NCBI RefSeq assembly: GCF_018986915.1
Contig: NZ_CP076723.1
Location: 2,761,501 to 2,825,500, forward strand
Length of the DNA stretch: 64,000 bases
Reading direction: 5' to 3'
Source of the DNA: Geomonas oryzisoli
GTDB taxonomy: Bacteria > Desulfobacterota > Desulfuromonadia > Geobacterales > Geobacteraceae
Notes under the pieces: generated by a model
Database searches by the model: none
What the model saw: only the letters and a program-made list of their open reading frames with translations
Told to the model about the DNA's origin: nothing
In this document: positions 1 through 11,645 of the stretch, piece by piece
Position numbering within the stretch: position 1 is the first letter of the stretch
Layout: every line of letters starts with the position of its first letter
Position numbers and translations under genes: made by a program

Positions 1-437
1 GCCTGGTCCAGCTTGTTGATCAACACGCAGATGTCCTTGATACCGACCAGGGAGAGGAGCTTCGCGTGACGCCTGGTCTGCGGGCAGATACCCTCGACGG
101 CGTCCACCATCAGCACGGCGGCGTCGGCGTAACTTGCGCCCGTCAGCATATTGCGGATGAACTCGCGGTGTCCCGGCGCATCGATGATGACGTAGGGGCG
201 CCGCGCACTGGTGAAGTAGATCTGCGAGGTGTCGATGGTGATGCCGCGGGCACGCTCCTCCTCGAAGGCGTCCAGGACGAAGGCGAATTCGCTCGCCTTG
301 CCGGCGTCCTGTGAACTCTGCCGCATCTCGGCCAGACGGTCGGCCTGCAGCGCGCCGGTGTCGTAGAGCAACCGTCCAATCAGGGTGCTCTTGCCATGGT
401 CGACGTGACCGGTGATGACGATCGGAAAGGGACGCAT
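1..437 (-). CDS. cysN: Sulfate adenylyltransferase subunit 1 (CysN-type GTPase), 3' end outside window
   Basis: GTPase subunit of ATP sulfurylase. With CysD it makes adenosine 5'-phosphosulfate from ATP and sulfate, driven by GTP hydrolysis. The 145 residues visible carry the translation-factor GTPase motifs in order: P-loop GHVDHGKST (10-18), DAPGH (86-90) and NKLD (141-144). The reading frame is open to the window edge, so the C-terminal part is not visible, and I cannot tell whether a CysC (APS kinase) domain is fused to it. The ATG at 437 overlaps the TGA of cysD, which implies translational coupling. The gene ends a minus-strand run of polysaccharide genes, so the APS/PAPS could serve sulfation of the polymer; that is inference. 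Confidence 0.93.
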   Translation of the reverse strand, partial: MRPFPIVITGHVDHGKSTLIGRLLYDTGALQADRLAEMRQSSQDAGKASEFAFVLDAFEEERARGITIDTSQIYFTSARRPYVIIDAPGHREFIRNMLTGASYADAAVLMVDAVEGICPQTRRHAKLLSLVGIKDICVLINKLDQ

Positions 438-1243
438 CACATGTACCCCAACGAGCGGAGTTTCTGCATGGTGTAGAGGTTCTCCTTGTCCTGGGCGCGC
501 CCGGCCCGCTCGGACTCAGTGGTGAGCTGCAATTCCTCGATGATCTCCTCGATGCTGGCCGCGGGCGACGCGACCGGCGAGCAGCAGGGAACGCAGCCGA
601 TACTGCGGTAGCGATGCCCCTGCCGGCTCAGGTACAGATCCACCAGTGGGAGCTTTTCGCGCTGGATATAGCGCCAGATGTCCAGCTCGGTGAAGTGCAG
701 GATAGGGTGCACCCGGTAATGCTCGCTGTCGTTCAAAAAGGAGTTGTACTGGTCCCAAAGCTCGGCCGGCTGATGCTCGTAGTCCCACTGGAACTGCGAG
801 TCGCGCGGCGAGAAGTAGCGCTCCTTGGCCCTGATGCCGTGCTCATCCCGCCTGATGCCCAAGAGGATGGCCTGGAACCCCTCCCGGTCGATCAACTGCT
901 TCAGTGCGTTGGTCTTAAGTTCGGTGCAACAGTCGAGCTTGGCCCCCTGGTCCGGCCCCATGCCGCAGGCAAGCTGCTCCTCGTTTCTGGCCACGATGAC
1001 CTCGAAGCCCCACTCCTTGGCCAAGCGGTCCCGGAACTCGTACATCTCCGGGAACTTGTAGCCGGTGTCGATGTGAATCACCGGGAACGGGATCTTCCCG
1101 AAGAAGGCCTTGCGCACCAGACAAAGCAGCGTGGTCGAGTCCTTGCCCACCGACCAGAGCATGCCGGTGCGCCCCTTGAACTTCTGGTAGGCTTCGCGGA
1201 TCACGCAGATGCTTTTACTTTCCAAGGCGTCGAGGTAGTCCAT
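437..1243 (-). CDS. cysD: Sulfate adenylyltransferase subunit 2 (CysD)
   Basis: Catalytic adenylyl-transferring subunit of ATP sulfurylase, a member of the PAPS-reductase/PP-loop family. The PP-loop SVGKDST lies at residues 31-37, followed by the HIDTGYKFPEMYEFRD segment and the paired cysteines at 105-106. A Cys-rich stretch (GCVPCC) near residue 217 is typical of CysD. At 268 aa it is somewhat shorter than the roughly 300 aa of enterobacterial CysD. It is followed directly by cysN with a 4-base overlap. Upstream lie a small membrane protein and the wbpE/wbpD/wbpB genes, not the sulfate-assimilation genes one would expect for cysteine synthesis. Confidence 0.94.
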   Translation of the reverse strand: MDYLDALESKSICVIREAYQKFKGRTGMLWSVGKDSTTLLCLVRKAFFGKIPFPVIHIDTGYKFPEMYEFRDRLAKEWGFEVIVARNEEQLACGMGPDQGAKLDCCTELKTNALKQLIDREGFQAILLGIRRDEHGIRAKERYFSPRDSQFQWDYEHQPAELWDQYNSFLNDSEHYRVHPILHFTELDIWRYIQREKLPLVDLYLSRQGHRYRSIGCVPCCSPVASPAASIEEIIEELQLTTESERAGRAQDKENLYTMQKLRSLGYM

Positions 1244-1272
1244 AAAACGTCCTTTAGGCCAAAGGCCCTGCG

Positions 1273-1488
1273 CTAGTTGTCGTCAGGCCTGCGGAAGATC
1301 TTCCGCACCAGTTTCACTATGCCGTCCCTGCAGAAGACGAACCCCGCCGCTATGGCCGAGATGATCGGGAAGAGCACCTGGAAGACGTAGCCGCCGGTGT
1401 TGGGGTCGATATAGGCATGGGCATCGGTGCGATTCAGCGCCACCAGCACCAGGGCCAGCGCCGGTACCATAACAGCCGCTCTCAACAT
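1273..1488 (-). CDS. Small 'AYIDP' membrane protein of polysaccharide locus (unknown function)
   Basis: A 71-aa protein with an N-terminal hydrophobic segment that looks like a signal peptide (residues 4-18), the conserved-looking motif AYIDPNTGGY (25-34), a second hydrophobic segment (36-53) and a basic tail (KLVRKIFRR). I recall small proteins with an AYIDPGTGS-like motif in other bacterial glycan clusters, but know no function. The start at 1488 is set by AGGAGG just upstream. It overlaps the end of the aminotransferase gene by 7 bases, so it is probably co-translated. A longer upstream reading of this frame exists but runs through the aminotransferase gene and has no such ribosome site. 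Confidence 0.75.
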   Translation of the reverse strand: MLRAAVMVPALALVLVALNRTDAHAYIDPNTGGYVFQVLFPIISAIAAGFVFCRDGIVKLVRKIFRRPDDN

Positions 1489-2600
1489 GCGCCCTCCTTG
1501 GCCGCCACCCTGACCGAGTCGGCGATGCGCCGCTGGTCCTCGACGCTCAGGTAAGGGTGCATGGGGAGACTCATTACTCGATCGGCGGCCGCCTCGGCCA
1601 CGGGGAAGCTCCCCTTGCCGAGCCCCAGGCCGGAGAAGACCGGCTGCAAGTGCAGCGGTACCGGGTAGTGCACGGCCGTGGGAATACCCGCGTCGGCGAG
1701 TATCTTCTGTACGTGGCCCCGGTTCGCCACCTGCACCGTGTACTGGGCATAGACCGAGCTGCATCCCGACGCGAGGTATGGTGTCACCACCGCGTCCCCC
1801 AACAGCTCACCGTACCGTGCTCCGACGCGAGCGCGCTCCGCCACCTCGTCCGGGAACACCTCCAGCTTCGCCAACAGCACCGCGGCCTGCAGTGTATCGA
1901 TGCGGCCGTTCACACCAAGGGCGGGATGGTGGTAGCGGCGGTCCTGGCCGTGCACGCGCACCTGACGCATCCTGGCGGCCAGTTGGTCGTCATCGGTGAA
2001 GCAGGCCCCGCCGTCGCCGTAGCAGCCCAGGGGTTTGGACGGGAAGAAGCTGGTACAGCCAATGGTGGAGAGGGCACAGGAGCGCTTGCCGTGGTAGAGG
2101 GCGCCAAAGCTCTGGCAGCCGTCCTCGATCACCGGCAGACCGTGACTGGCCGCGATGGCGTTGATGGCGTCGAAGTCGGCGCACTGGCCGTACAGGCTGA
2201 CCGGCAGGATCGCCCTGGTGCGCGGTGTCAGCGCAGCCTCGATCTTGGCCGGGTCGATATTGTAGGTACGCGGGTCGATGTCCACGAAGACCGGCTTCGC
2301 TCCCAGGAGCGCGATCATTTCGCCGGTGGCGATGAAGGTGAAGGGCGAGGTGACAACCTCATCCCCGGGGCCGATTCCCAGCGCCATCAACGCGATGAGC
2401 AAGGCATCGGTGCCGCTCGCTACGGCGATGGCGTGGCGCGAACCGGTGTAGGCGGCAAGCTTCGCCTCCAACTCCCCCACTTCCGGCCCCATGATGTACT
2501 GGCCGTGGCTGAGCACAGCCCTCATCCTCTGGTCCAGGTCGGGCAGGATACGCTGCTGCTGTGTCTTCAGGTCGATGAAGTCGATTGCGCTCACGGTCAT
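1482..2600 (-). CDS. wbpE: DegT/DnrJ/EryC1/StrS-family aminotransferase (WbpE-like)
   Basis: PLP-dependent sugar aminotransferase, 372 aa, the usual family length. The PLP-binding lysine is K189 in FFPSKPLGCYGDGG, the pyridine-binding Asp is in VIEDGCQSFGA near 160, and SGTDAL lies near 62-67. In the WbpA-B-E-D pathway this enzyme converts the UDP-3-keto-GlcNAcA made by WbpB to the 3-amino sugar, with glutamate as donor. The order wbpB, wbpD, wbpE and the ATGA overlap with wbpD support that role. Related family members act on other keto-sugars, so the precise substrate is inferred from context. Confidence 0.85.
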   Translation of the reverse strand: MTVSAIDFIDLKTQQQRILPDLDQRMRAVLSHGQYIMGPEVGELEAKLAAYTGSRHAIAVASGTDALLIALMALGIGPGDEVVTSPFTFIATGEMIALLGAKPVFVDIDPRTYNIDPAKIEAALTPRTRAILPVSLYGQCADFDAINAIAASHGLPVIEDGCQSFGALYHGKRSCALSTIGCTSFFPSKPLGCYGDGGACFTDDDQLAARMRQVRVHGQDRRYHHPALGVNGRIDTLQAAVLLAKLEVFPDEVAERARVGARYGELLGDAVVTPYLASGCSSVYAQYTVQVANRGHVQKILADAGIPTAVHYPVPLHLQPVFSGLGLGKGSFPVAEAAADRVMSLPMHPYLSVEDQRRIADSVRVAAKEGAC

Positions 2601-3250
2601 GCCCCCGCCTTGAAGTTGTCGTAGAATTCCTTGCCGACGGCAAGCTCCGCCGGGAGTGCGGCCTCCTCGTCCAGGTCAAGGCAGCGCAGAACTTCTCCGC
2701 TCAACTGGTAGCGCAGCCCGCTCTCCGGGCAGGTCATGATCCCCGCGGCGTCGGGCGCGGCGAGCAGGTGTCCGTGCCTACTCATCCATCCCTTCTGGCG
2801 CGCCGGCACACCCACCATGAGGGCATAGTCGGGGACGTCCTTCGCCACCACGGCGCCTGCTGCGACAAAGGCGTAGCGCCCGATGCTGATGCCGCATACG
2901 ACGGTGGCGTTGGCGCCGATGGAGCAGCCGCGCCTGAGCAGGGTCTTCTCGTAGAGCGAGCGTCTGAGTACCTGCGAGCGCGGATTGGTGACATTGGTGA
3001 GAACGCAGGAGGGCCCCAGGAAGACGTCATCCTCTATCACCGTCCCCTCGTAGATGGAGACGTTATTCTGCACCTTCACGTTGGATCCGATGACAACGCC
3101 AGGGGAAATGACGCAGTTCTGGCCGAAGCTGCAGCGCTCGCCGATCTTCGCGCCGCTCATCACATGGCAGAAGTGCCAGATTTTAGTCCCCGCACCGATC
3201 TCGCACGGCTGATCTACGAAACTGGATTCGTGGACGAAGAAGTCAGACAC
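2597..3250 (-). CDS. wbpD: UDP-2-acetamido-3-amino-glucuronate N-acetyltransferase (WbpD-like)
   Basis: Left-handed beta-helix acyltransferase of 217 aa. It carries hexapeptide repeats (IGAGTKIWHF, GERCSFGQN, VIGSNVKVQNN, CSIGANATVV) and the loop GAGAVVAKDVPDYALMVGVP typical of the WbpD/PglD/LpxA fold. The C-terminal part (from about residue 165) has a CPESGLRY segment often appended in this group. The start is GTG at 3250, chosen because AAGGAGG lies 6 bases upstream; a longer upstream reading overlaps wbpB and has no ribosome site. It would acetylate the 3-amino group made by WbpE to give UDP-GlcNAc(3NAc)A. The gene overlaps wbpB by 8 bases and wbpE by 4. Confidence 0.87.
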   Translation of the reverse strand: MSDFFVHESSFVDQPCEIGAGTKIWHFCHVMSGAKIGERCSFGQNCVISPGVVIGSNVKVQNNVSIYEGTVIEDDVFLGPSCVLTNVTNPRSQVLRRSLYEKTLLRRGCSIGANATVVCGISIGRYAFVAAGAVVAKDVPDYALMVGVPARQKGWMSRHGHLLAAPDAAGIMTCPESGLRYQLSGEVLRCLDLDEEAALPAELAVGKEFYDNFKAGA

Positions 3251-4223
3251 GCTTGGCCTCCTTGAGCTCTTGCAGGAACTCGTGGGAAGCCGAGGAAACA
3301 CCCTGCGGCTTCGCCTCGCGGATCTCGTGGGCGAGGACGATGGCGGGGCGCGCATCTTTCAGGCCAAAGCCGTTGCCTTCCAGGGTGCGCTGGTAGACGA
3401 CGGTGTGCAGATCGGTAAAACCTTCCGAGAACTCGACCTCCTTGCCATCGACGGTGATGGAGCGGAAGGTGGAGAGGCCCTGGTCCGTAGCCGCCTGCGG
3501 CAGGTCGCTGCGGTCCACGGAAAGGAACCAGCGCACACGCGCCCGCTCCAGTTCCACTACGCCGCCGGTGCGGTGTCCGTCGGCGTGATGCACCTCGCTG
3601 TTCTGCACAGCCCCGAAGAGCCAGATGAGCAGGTCGAAGAAGTGGATGCCGATGTTGGTCGCCACCCCACCGGCCTTGTCAAGGTTCCCCTTCCAGGAGT
3701 TATGGTACCAGGGGCCTCGGGAGGTTATGTAGGTCAGGATGACGTCGTGCTTTTGCTGGTTCGGCTTGGCCTCGTGCGCGGCCGCCAGCGTGTCCTTAAG
3801 CGCTACCAGCGATGGGTGCACCCGGAGCTGCAAAATGGTGCATACCTTTTTGCCGCTCTCCGCCTCCATCTCCTCCAAAGCATCCAGGTTCCAGGGGCTC
3901 AGTACCAAGGGCTTTTCGCAAATGGCGTTGGCGCCGACGCGCAGGGCGAAACGGATGTGGGCATCGTGCAGGTAGTTCGGAGAGCAGATCGAGACGTAGT
4001 CGATCCGTCTGGCCGGGTCCTGGCGCCTGAGTTTCTCGACGTAGCGGTCGAAGCGCTCGAACTCGGTGAAGAAGGAAACATCGGGAAAAAACCGGTCCAG
4101 TATCCCGACCGAGTCATTAACGTCCAAAGCAGCCACGAGCCTGTTGTTGGTTTCCTTGATGGCCTTCAGGTGACGGGGCGCGATGTAGCCGCCTACTCCT
4201 ATCAATGCGAAGTTCTTCATCAT
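3243..4223 (-). CDS. wbpB: Gfo/Idh/MocA-family oxidoreductase (WbpB-like)
   Basis: NAD-dependent sugar oxidoreductase, 326 aa. The Rossmann glycine motif (GVGGYIAPRH, 9-18) is at the N-terminus, and the catalytic-lysine motif EKP lies at 103-105, followed by the C-terminal Gfo/Idh/MocA domain with GIHFFD. In the WbpABED pathway it oxidises C3 of UDP-GlcNAcA. The GVGGYIAPRHLKAI start is the form I associate with WbpB rather than general dehydrogenases. The start at 4223 is backed by GGGGAG six bases upstream. It lies 45 bases downstream of the 6-dehydrogenase gene and overlaps wbpD. Confidence 0.87.
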   Translation of the reverse strand: MMKNFALIGVGGYIAPRHLKAIKETNNRLVAALDVNDSVGILDRFFPDVSFFTEFERFDRYVEKLRRQDPARRIDYVSICSPNYLHDAHIRFALRVGANAICEKPLVLSPWNLDALEEMEAESGKKVCTILQLRVHPSLVALKDTLAAAHEAKPNQQKHDVILTYITSRGPWYHNSWKGNLDKAGGVATNIGIHFFDLLIWLFGAVQNSEVHHADGHRTGGVVELERARVRWFLSVDRSDLPQAATDQGLSTFRSITVDGKEVEFSEGFTDLHTVVYQRTLEGNGFGLKDARPAIVLAHEIREAKPQGVSSASHEFLQELKEAKRV

Positions 4224-4268
4224 GATAAACTCCCCTTCTTCAGCATTTTCGCGTTGCCAACTGCGTTT

Positions 4269-5552
<1,284 letters not shown>

Positions 5553-5572
5553 GATCTCCCCCATTTTTTGGG

Positions 5573-6745
5573 TTATCTGATCTGGATTGCAGATTTTTTT
5601 ATTTCTTGCAGTAGCTTCCTGTCCTTCTCAGGAAGCCGTGCGAGGTATTCCTGGACGAAAACTATAAAAACACTGCCGAAAAATGCAAACAAGGTGGAAA
5701 GTATGACGATGCGGGATCTAACTGGCCGTGTTTTCTTTACAGGTATCACGGCCTCGTCCAAAACTTGTAACGACGAAGAATCTTTCGCTTCGTTCAGCTT
5801 TGCTAGTTCATACTGCTTAGTCAGCTGTTCATATACTGCTTCTTGGGTTTTGAACTCACGCATCCGTCTTGAGTACTCCAAGCCTACTTTGGGCACCTCA
5901 CCCACAGCGGGAATGGCGCCTCCACCTGTGTTGCCGGTTAAAGCATAGATTTGGGTCTTGAGACTGCGGATGCTGCTCTGTACAGCTTTAACCTCGGGGC
6001 TTTGGTCGGTCTGTTTGCTACTTAACACAGCCAGTTGAACCTCTTTACTGGCAAGTTCCGCACGGAGCTTGGCGATCCCTTCAATGGAAGCCTTGGCTTG
6101 GGAGTCAACTGCAACAATCTGTTTTTGGAGGGAGTACGACTTCAACTCATCTTCAGCAGCTTTCAGGTCCTTTTTGACCACCTCAAGCCGCCTCTCCAAG
6201 AAGCTCCTCTCGGTCCCCGCCTTACTCAAGTTGAGCCTGACCATTGCCTTTCCCAGTTCGTCGGCAAGAGTGTTAGCCAACTGCGCGGCGAATTTGGGAT
6301 CCTTATCCTCGACTGTTATTGCAAGGATGCCATCCTTTGACGCTTGAACCTTCAGTGATCCGGCTAGAGCTATTCTGGCGTTTTCAATGGATTCACTCTG
6401 ATAAACCTTCATGAGGTCCAAGCGTCTGATAACTGCATCCGCCACGGACCTGCTTTTCAAAATGCCTTGATAAAGTTCGGTCCCTCCCCCCAACCCTGCA
6501 GCAGCAAGCCCTGTCAGTCCACCACCTTGACCGAGAAGCGCGGTCAGCCCTCCGGCAGTTTCCTTCTGTGGTGGCAGAACTTTTGTTGTCGCAGAGTAAA
6601 TATTTTGAAGGGAAAGGCTATAGCCGACAGAAGCGATAACCGCTACAACGCACACCTTTGCGATGAATAGCTTCCGCTTTAACAGGATGTGCACAAGGTC
6701 AAGCAGATTTATTTCTTGTTCCACTGTTTTCTCTTTCAAGTCCAT
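5573..6745 (-). CDS. Wzz/GNVR-type polysaccharide chain-length/co-polymerase protein
   Basis: Inner-membrane polysaccharide co-polymerase of about 390 aa. It has a cytoplasmic start, a first membrane helix (roughly 25-45, LFIAKVCVVAVIASVGYSL), a periplasmic domain with a long coiled-coil stretch (about 190-260), and a second membrane helix near the end (IVILSTLFAFFGSVFIVFV). This is the Wzz layout without a fused tyrosine kinase domain. It would set chain length together with the SLBB exporter encoded just upstream. I prefer the ATG at 6745, with AGGTG 9 bases upstream; a GTG at 6757 is possible. Confidence 0.85.
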   Translation of the reverse strand: MDLKEKTVEQEINLLDLVHILLKRKLFIAKVCVVAVIASVGYSLSLQNIYSATTKVLPPQKETAGGLTALLGQGGGLTGLAAAGLGGGTELYQGILKSRSVADAVIRRLDLMKVYQSESIENARIALAGSLKVQASKDGILAITVEDKDPKFAAQLANTLADELGKAMVRLNLSKAGTERSFLERRLEVVKKDLKAAEDELKSYSLQKQIVAVDSQAKASIEGIAKLRAELASKEVQLAVLSSKQTDQSPEVKAVQSSIRSLKTQIYALTGNTGGGAIPAVGEVPKVGLEYSRRMREFKTQEAVYEQLTKQYELAKLNEAKDSSSLQVLDEAVIPVKKTRPVRSRIVILSTLFAFFGSVFIVFVQEYLARLPEKDRKLLQEIKKSAIQIR

Positions 6746-6779
6746 ATGTGAAAGCACCTGATCGTCGGGTTAACTTGGA

Positions 6780-9539
6780 TTAGAGTCCGGCGGCAACCAA
6801 AACACCGGCAGTAACAGCTATGTTGCCAATGACTGAAGCGATATCCTTGGCACCTCTAAGCCATGCCGTCTTCTCGTACTGCCTCGGCACGATGATGGTG
6901 TCGCCGGAGTCAAGCTTCTTGCCCCAGAAGGAGTTGTAGAACATGAACTTGGAGGAGTTTGCCTGGCTGATGACCGAGCCGTCCACCTTCACCACGTAAA
7001 TGCCGTCCATGTCGGCATCGCCGGTTGGCCCGCCAACCTGCTTAATGTACCAATCGATATCCCGGCCGCGCTGGGTAACGACGGTGCTCTGGTTGTAGAC
7101 GTCCCCGATCACGTTGATGCCACCGGGGTCACTCGGGACGGTAAGCTGATCCCCCCCCTGCAGTTCGAGGTCGTACATGCCACCCTTCAGGTCGCGCAGG
7201 GAGGTGATCTCCATCAGCACGCGTCCCTCCGCCTTCTTCGCTTTCAGAATCTCTATGCTGCGCATCAGGTTGTCGAGGGTGGTCTTGGAACTGGCGACCT
7301 CTTCGGCGGAGGCTGCGGTCTGGGAAACGTTGCTCTGCAGCTTGATGATCTGGTCCTGCGCCCTGTCCAGGGCCTCGTCCATGCGCTGCTGCTGCAGCTT
7401 GCGGACGTTCTCCCTGGTAAAGCGCACCCCTTTCAGGTAGGCAAGGTCGGTGAAGCCGCCGGCGCGGGCGATGACTGAGCTGAGCCGCTCCCCCTTGTAG
7501 ATGGGATAGGTGCCGGGGAACATCACTTCACCCTTCAAGGTGACGTAACGCTCGGTGGCCTCTGCCCAGTTGGGAATGCGGCGCACGGTGAGTTCGTCGA
7601 ACGGCTCGAGCTTGATGTTTTCCTCGCCGCCTTTCAGCGCCTGCTCCAGGTTAACGGTGAGGGAGTAGGAGGTGACCGAGCCGCCATCGCGCTTGATCCT
7701 GGTGATTTCGGCACTGCCGAGATAGGCGGAGAGCTTCACGTTCCCCACCTGCATGAGCAGGTCGCGCACGGTCATGTTGTCCAGGTAACGGACCTGTCCC
7801 GGCCGTTGCACCTCACCGCTCACCTTGACGACGGGGGTCTCCTCCATCTGCTCCCGCGAGAAGATCTTCACCCGGTCGAACTCCTTGAGCTCCACGTCCT
7901 GGGCGGGATCGCCCTTCAGCGCTCCGGTGACGTCGAAGTAGACGATCTCGGGATGCAGGTCCGGCGGATAGAGACGGATGATCTGCCCCGCACCGCCGTG
8001 ATATTGCGGCAGGAGGTTGTCGCCCTGCAGAAGGGAGCTGACCTTCATGCCCGGCTTCAGCGCGTAGTCCCCGGGGCGCAGCACATGCCCCTCGAGCCTC
8101 ACATAGCCACGCAGCACGCTGTCTATGGGCAGGACGTTGACCAGGTCCATGTCCTGCATTTTGATGCCGGAGATCTGTTGCTCCGCAGCCGGCCCGCTCA
8201 GGTCCAGGTTGAAGTCCTTGACGACTTTCTTGTCGTGCGCCTCGACGCGGTACAACTGCACCCTCTGCAGGTAACCGGTCGGATTGGCGCCGCCGCCCAG
8301 GGCGAAGACATCCTTCAGCGTGCTCTCCCCCTTCAGCTCGTAGATGCCGGGACGCCTGACGTTGCCCACGATGCCGGCGACGCGGCCGATGACCGGAACC
8401 AGGATGGTGTCGCCCGGCTGCAGCCGGATGTCCTTCCCTTTGTCCCCCTTCAGGAAGAAGTCATACAGATCGACCGTCTCCATAACCTTGCCGTTGCGAT
8501 TGATCTGAATGTTGCGCAGGCTGCCGTTTTTGGTGGGACCGCCGGCGGCGGAGAGTGCGCTGATCACGGTGGAGAGCGAGCTCACGTTGTAGTCGCCGGG
8601 GGAAGCCACCTCCCCTACCACGTACACCTTGATCAGTCTCAGCTTGTCGAGGTTCACGTTGAGCTGGAAGTCCTTGTAGATGCGTGCCACGCTCCCCCGC
8701 AACAGGGCGGGGAGCTCACCGAAGGTCACCCCGGCGACCTTGACGGCCCCCACTTTGGGGAGCACGATCTCGCCGCTGCGATTAACTTCGAGCTTGTAAC
8801 TGCCGTTGACGCTGCCCCACAGGGTGACGATCAGGCGGTCGCCCGGGCCGACCAGGTAGTCGGGCCCCACCGGAACGTCGGTCTGGGCCGCGAAGGTGTC
8901 CTTGCCGCGTTTGAAGAAGCTGTAGCCGAACTGGGTCAGCTGATCCCACCCGTAAGGCTGCGCCTTGGACTTGTCCACCGTGACGGGGTTCTCCCCCATG
9001 GCCTTTTCCAGCGCCGAGGGCTCTACCGCCTGCGGCGTCCTCTTTTTGGCCGGCGCCTTGACCGTCTTCTTCTTATCCTTTTTTTCCTTCTTGTCTGTTT
9101 TGTCCTTCTTATCCTTCTCTTCCAGGGTCTGGCGTTCCTTGCTCCACTTGCCGTCCTGCATCTGCCGCTCTTCTTTGCCCGTCGAAGGATCGAAGAAGTC
9201 ACGCTCTTCCCTGCCCCGCATCTCCGTGACATCATCGGACTGTTCCTGGGTTCCCTTTGCGGGGGCGGCTTCGACAGCGTCAGAGTCTGAGCCGGCTTCA
9301 CGGACAGGCGCAGTGCGCCTGTAGCTCGACTGATCGTCGTTGCGAACGGTACCCTGGGAGTCGCCATCGGCGTCTTCGGATTTGGTGAAGTAGTCGGAAG
9401 AGATTTCGGGGGAAGCGTCATCCTCTTTGACGGCCGCGGGGGACGTATAGCCGGATGAGTCCTCGGTGATGGATGCTGAAAAGGCGGTTGCAACGGACAA
9501 AAGCGTAAGGCTTACCACAAGAAACAGAATTCTCTTCAT
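6780..9539 (-). CDS. Outer-membrane polysaccharide export protein (Wza-like, multiple SLBB domains)
   Basis: Large Wza-family exporter, 919 aa, against about 380 aa for E. coli Wza. A signal peptide (residues 1-20) is followed by a long charged low-complexity region (about 25-175) with a Lys/Asp-rich stretch near 120-145. The polysaccharide export domain follows (GPDYLVGPGDRLIVTLWG, near 225), then several SLBB domains with the recurring 'V.V.GEV..PG.Y' pattern, and a hydrophobic C-terminal helix (SVIGNIAVTAGVLVAAGL). The large size resembles extended exporters of deltaproteobacteria. The start at 9539 gives a clean signal peptide; the upstream 22 codons of the same frame look non-coding. The Wzz-like gene lies 34 bases downstream. 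Confidence 0.9.
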   Translation of the reverse strand: MKRILFLVVSLTLLSVATAFSASITEDSSGYTSPAAVKEDDASPEISSDYFTKSEDADGDSQGTVRNDDQSSYRRTAPVREAGSDSDAVEAAPAKGTQEQSDDVTEMRGREERDFFDPSTGKEERQMQDGKWSKERQTLEEKDKKDKTDKKEKKDKKKTVKAPAKKRTPQAVEPSALEKAMGENPVTVDKSKAQPYGWDQLTQFGYSFFKRGKDTFAAQTDVPVGPDYLVGPGDRLIVTLWGSVNGSYKLEVNRSGEIVLPKVGAVKVAGVTFGELPALLRGSVARIYKDFQLNVNLDKLRLIKVYVVGEVASPGDYNVSSLSTVISALSAAGGPTKNGSLRNIQINRNGKVMETVDLYDFFLKGDKGKDIRLQPGDTILVPVIGRVAGIVGNVRRPGIYELKGESTLKDVFALGGGANPTGYLQRVQLYRVEAHDKKVVKDFNLDLSGPAAEQQISGIKMQDMDLVNVLPIDSVLRGYVRLEGHVLRPGDYALKPGMKVSSLLQGDNLLPQYHGGAGQIIRLYPPDLHPEIVYFDVTGALKGDPAQDVELKEFDRVKIFSREQMEETPVVKVSGEVQRPGQVRYLDNMTVRDLLMQVGNVKLSAYLGSAEITRIKRDGGSVTSYSLTVNLEQALKGGEENIKLEPFDELTVRRIPNWAEATERYVTLKGEVMFPGTYPIYKGERLSSVIARAGGFTDLAYLKGVRFTRENVRKLQQQRMDEALDRAQDQIIKLQSNVSQTAASAEEVASSKTTLDNLMRSIEILKAKKAEGRVLMEITSLRDLKGGMYDLELQGGDQLTVPSDPGGINVIGDVYNQSTVVTQRGRDIDWYIKQVGGPTGDADMDGIYVVKVDGSVISQANSSKFMFYNSFWGKKLDSGDTIIVPRQYEKTAWLRGAKDIASVIGNIAVTAGVLVAAGL

Positions 9540-9605
9540 GCTTGGCTGTACCTCTGAAGTTTCAGGAAGGCGGGAACAGCAGTGGGGGATCAGACAGTAA
9601 CTCAC

Positions 9606-10043
9606 AAGAAAACGGGGTTATTCCTTTGTGACACTACCGTTGACTGCCCATCGTACGGGCAGAGCCGATCACAACTGCACCCAGCAAACAAAAGTCATTA
9701 CTAATGATCAGGCTCTAGTCTATATCACTTACGAGACCGGATGTAAATGCAAAAGAGCTAGCGCTGAAGCGATTATCGTCATGATGTAGCAGGGCTTTGG
9801 GCACATCAACCAAAGCATTTTTCATGCCTTTTTTTCATGTGTGCTTACACGTAAACCCATTCCGTATCGAACGGGGTGTCCCGACCTTGTCTCAGCGACA
9901 GATACAGAGTCTATCAGAAAATAAATGAGTGCAAACTATGAGTATGTTTTTTTTCTTCCGCTTCTAAGACAGTAACAGGCAGAACTGATACTCATCGATG
10001 ACATGACAAGCACCGGACGCCGACAGCAGACGAGGTGTCTGTG
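9606..10043. other. Non-coding gap upstream of the exopolysaccharide export gene
   Basis: No convincing gene on either strand, and base composition is AT-rich relative to its flanks. An imperfectly placed hairpin (7-bp arms 9794-9800 and 9810-9816, GCTTTGG/CCAAAGC, 9-base loop) is followed on the plus strand by T-rich sequence. It resembles a terminator, but no plus-strand gene precedes it. The promoter of the export operon, and possibly an operator, should lie here; I found no clear -35/-10 pair. Confidence 0.5.
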
Positions 10044-11333
<1,290 letters not shown>

Positions 11334-11527
11334 TTGACACACTCTCCTCAACGAATATTCAGACCGAGTAACCACTCAAAGACAGGTTGCTTGATCGTAG
11401 ATCCCGATGCCAAGGCATAGGCGTTTCTTTGATCCAGCTAATAGTAGGGGGGATTGTATCAGAAAATACTCAGAAAGAAACTGTGACAGAAAAAAATTTT
11501 CTCAGAAACCGGAGGGGGGGGAGACTC

Positions 11528-11567
11528 GAGGAAAAAAGAAAGGGGATGTCGAACCATCGACATCCCC
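11528..11567 (-). terminator. Rho-independent terminator of the kds transcript
   Basis: Perfect 11-bp inverted repeat GGGGATGTCGA/TCGACATCCCC with a 4-base loop (11542-11567). On the minus strand it is followed by TTTCTTTTTT. It lies about 80 bases after the stop of kdsC and so ends the minus-strand Kdo operon before the tviB copy 2 gene. Confidence 0.85.
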
Positions 11568-11645
11568 ACAATTTACAACCGGTCGTTAAACGGCTATATC
11601 CGCAGAACTCACAACTGTCTGACGCCGTCGGTCAGGCTGAGTGCC

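Noticed and set aside
9794-9830. Stem-loop followed by T residues as a terminator
   Set aside because: No plus-strand gene precedes it; on the minus strand there is no T-run after the stem. Kept only as a noted hairpin.
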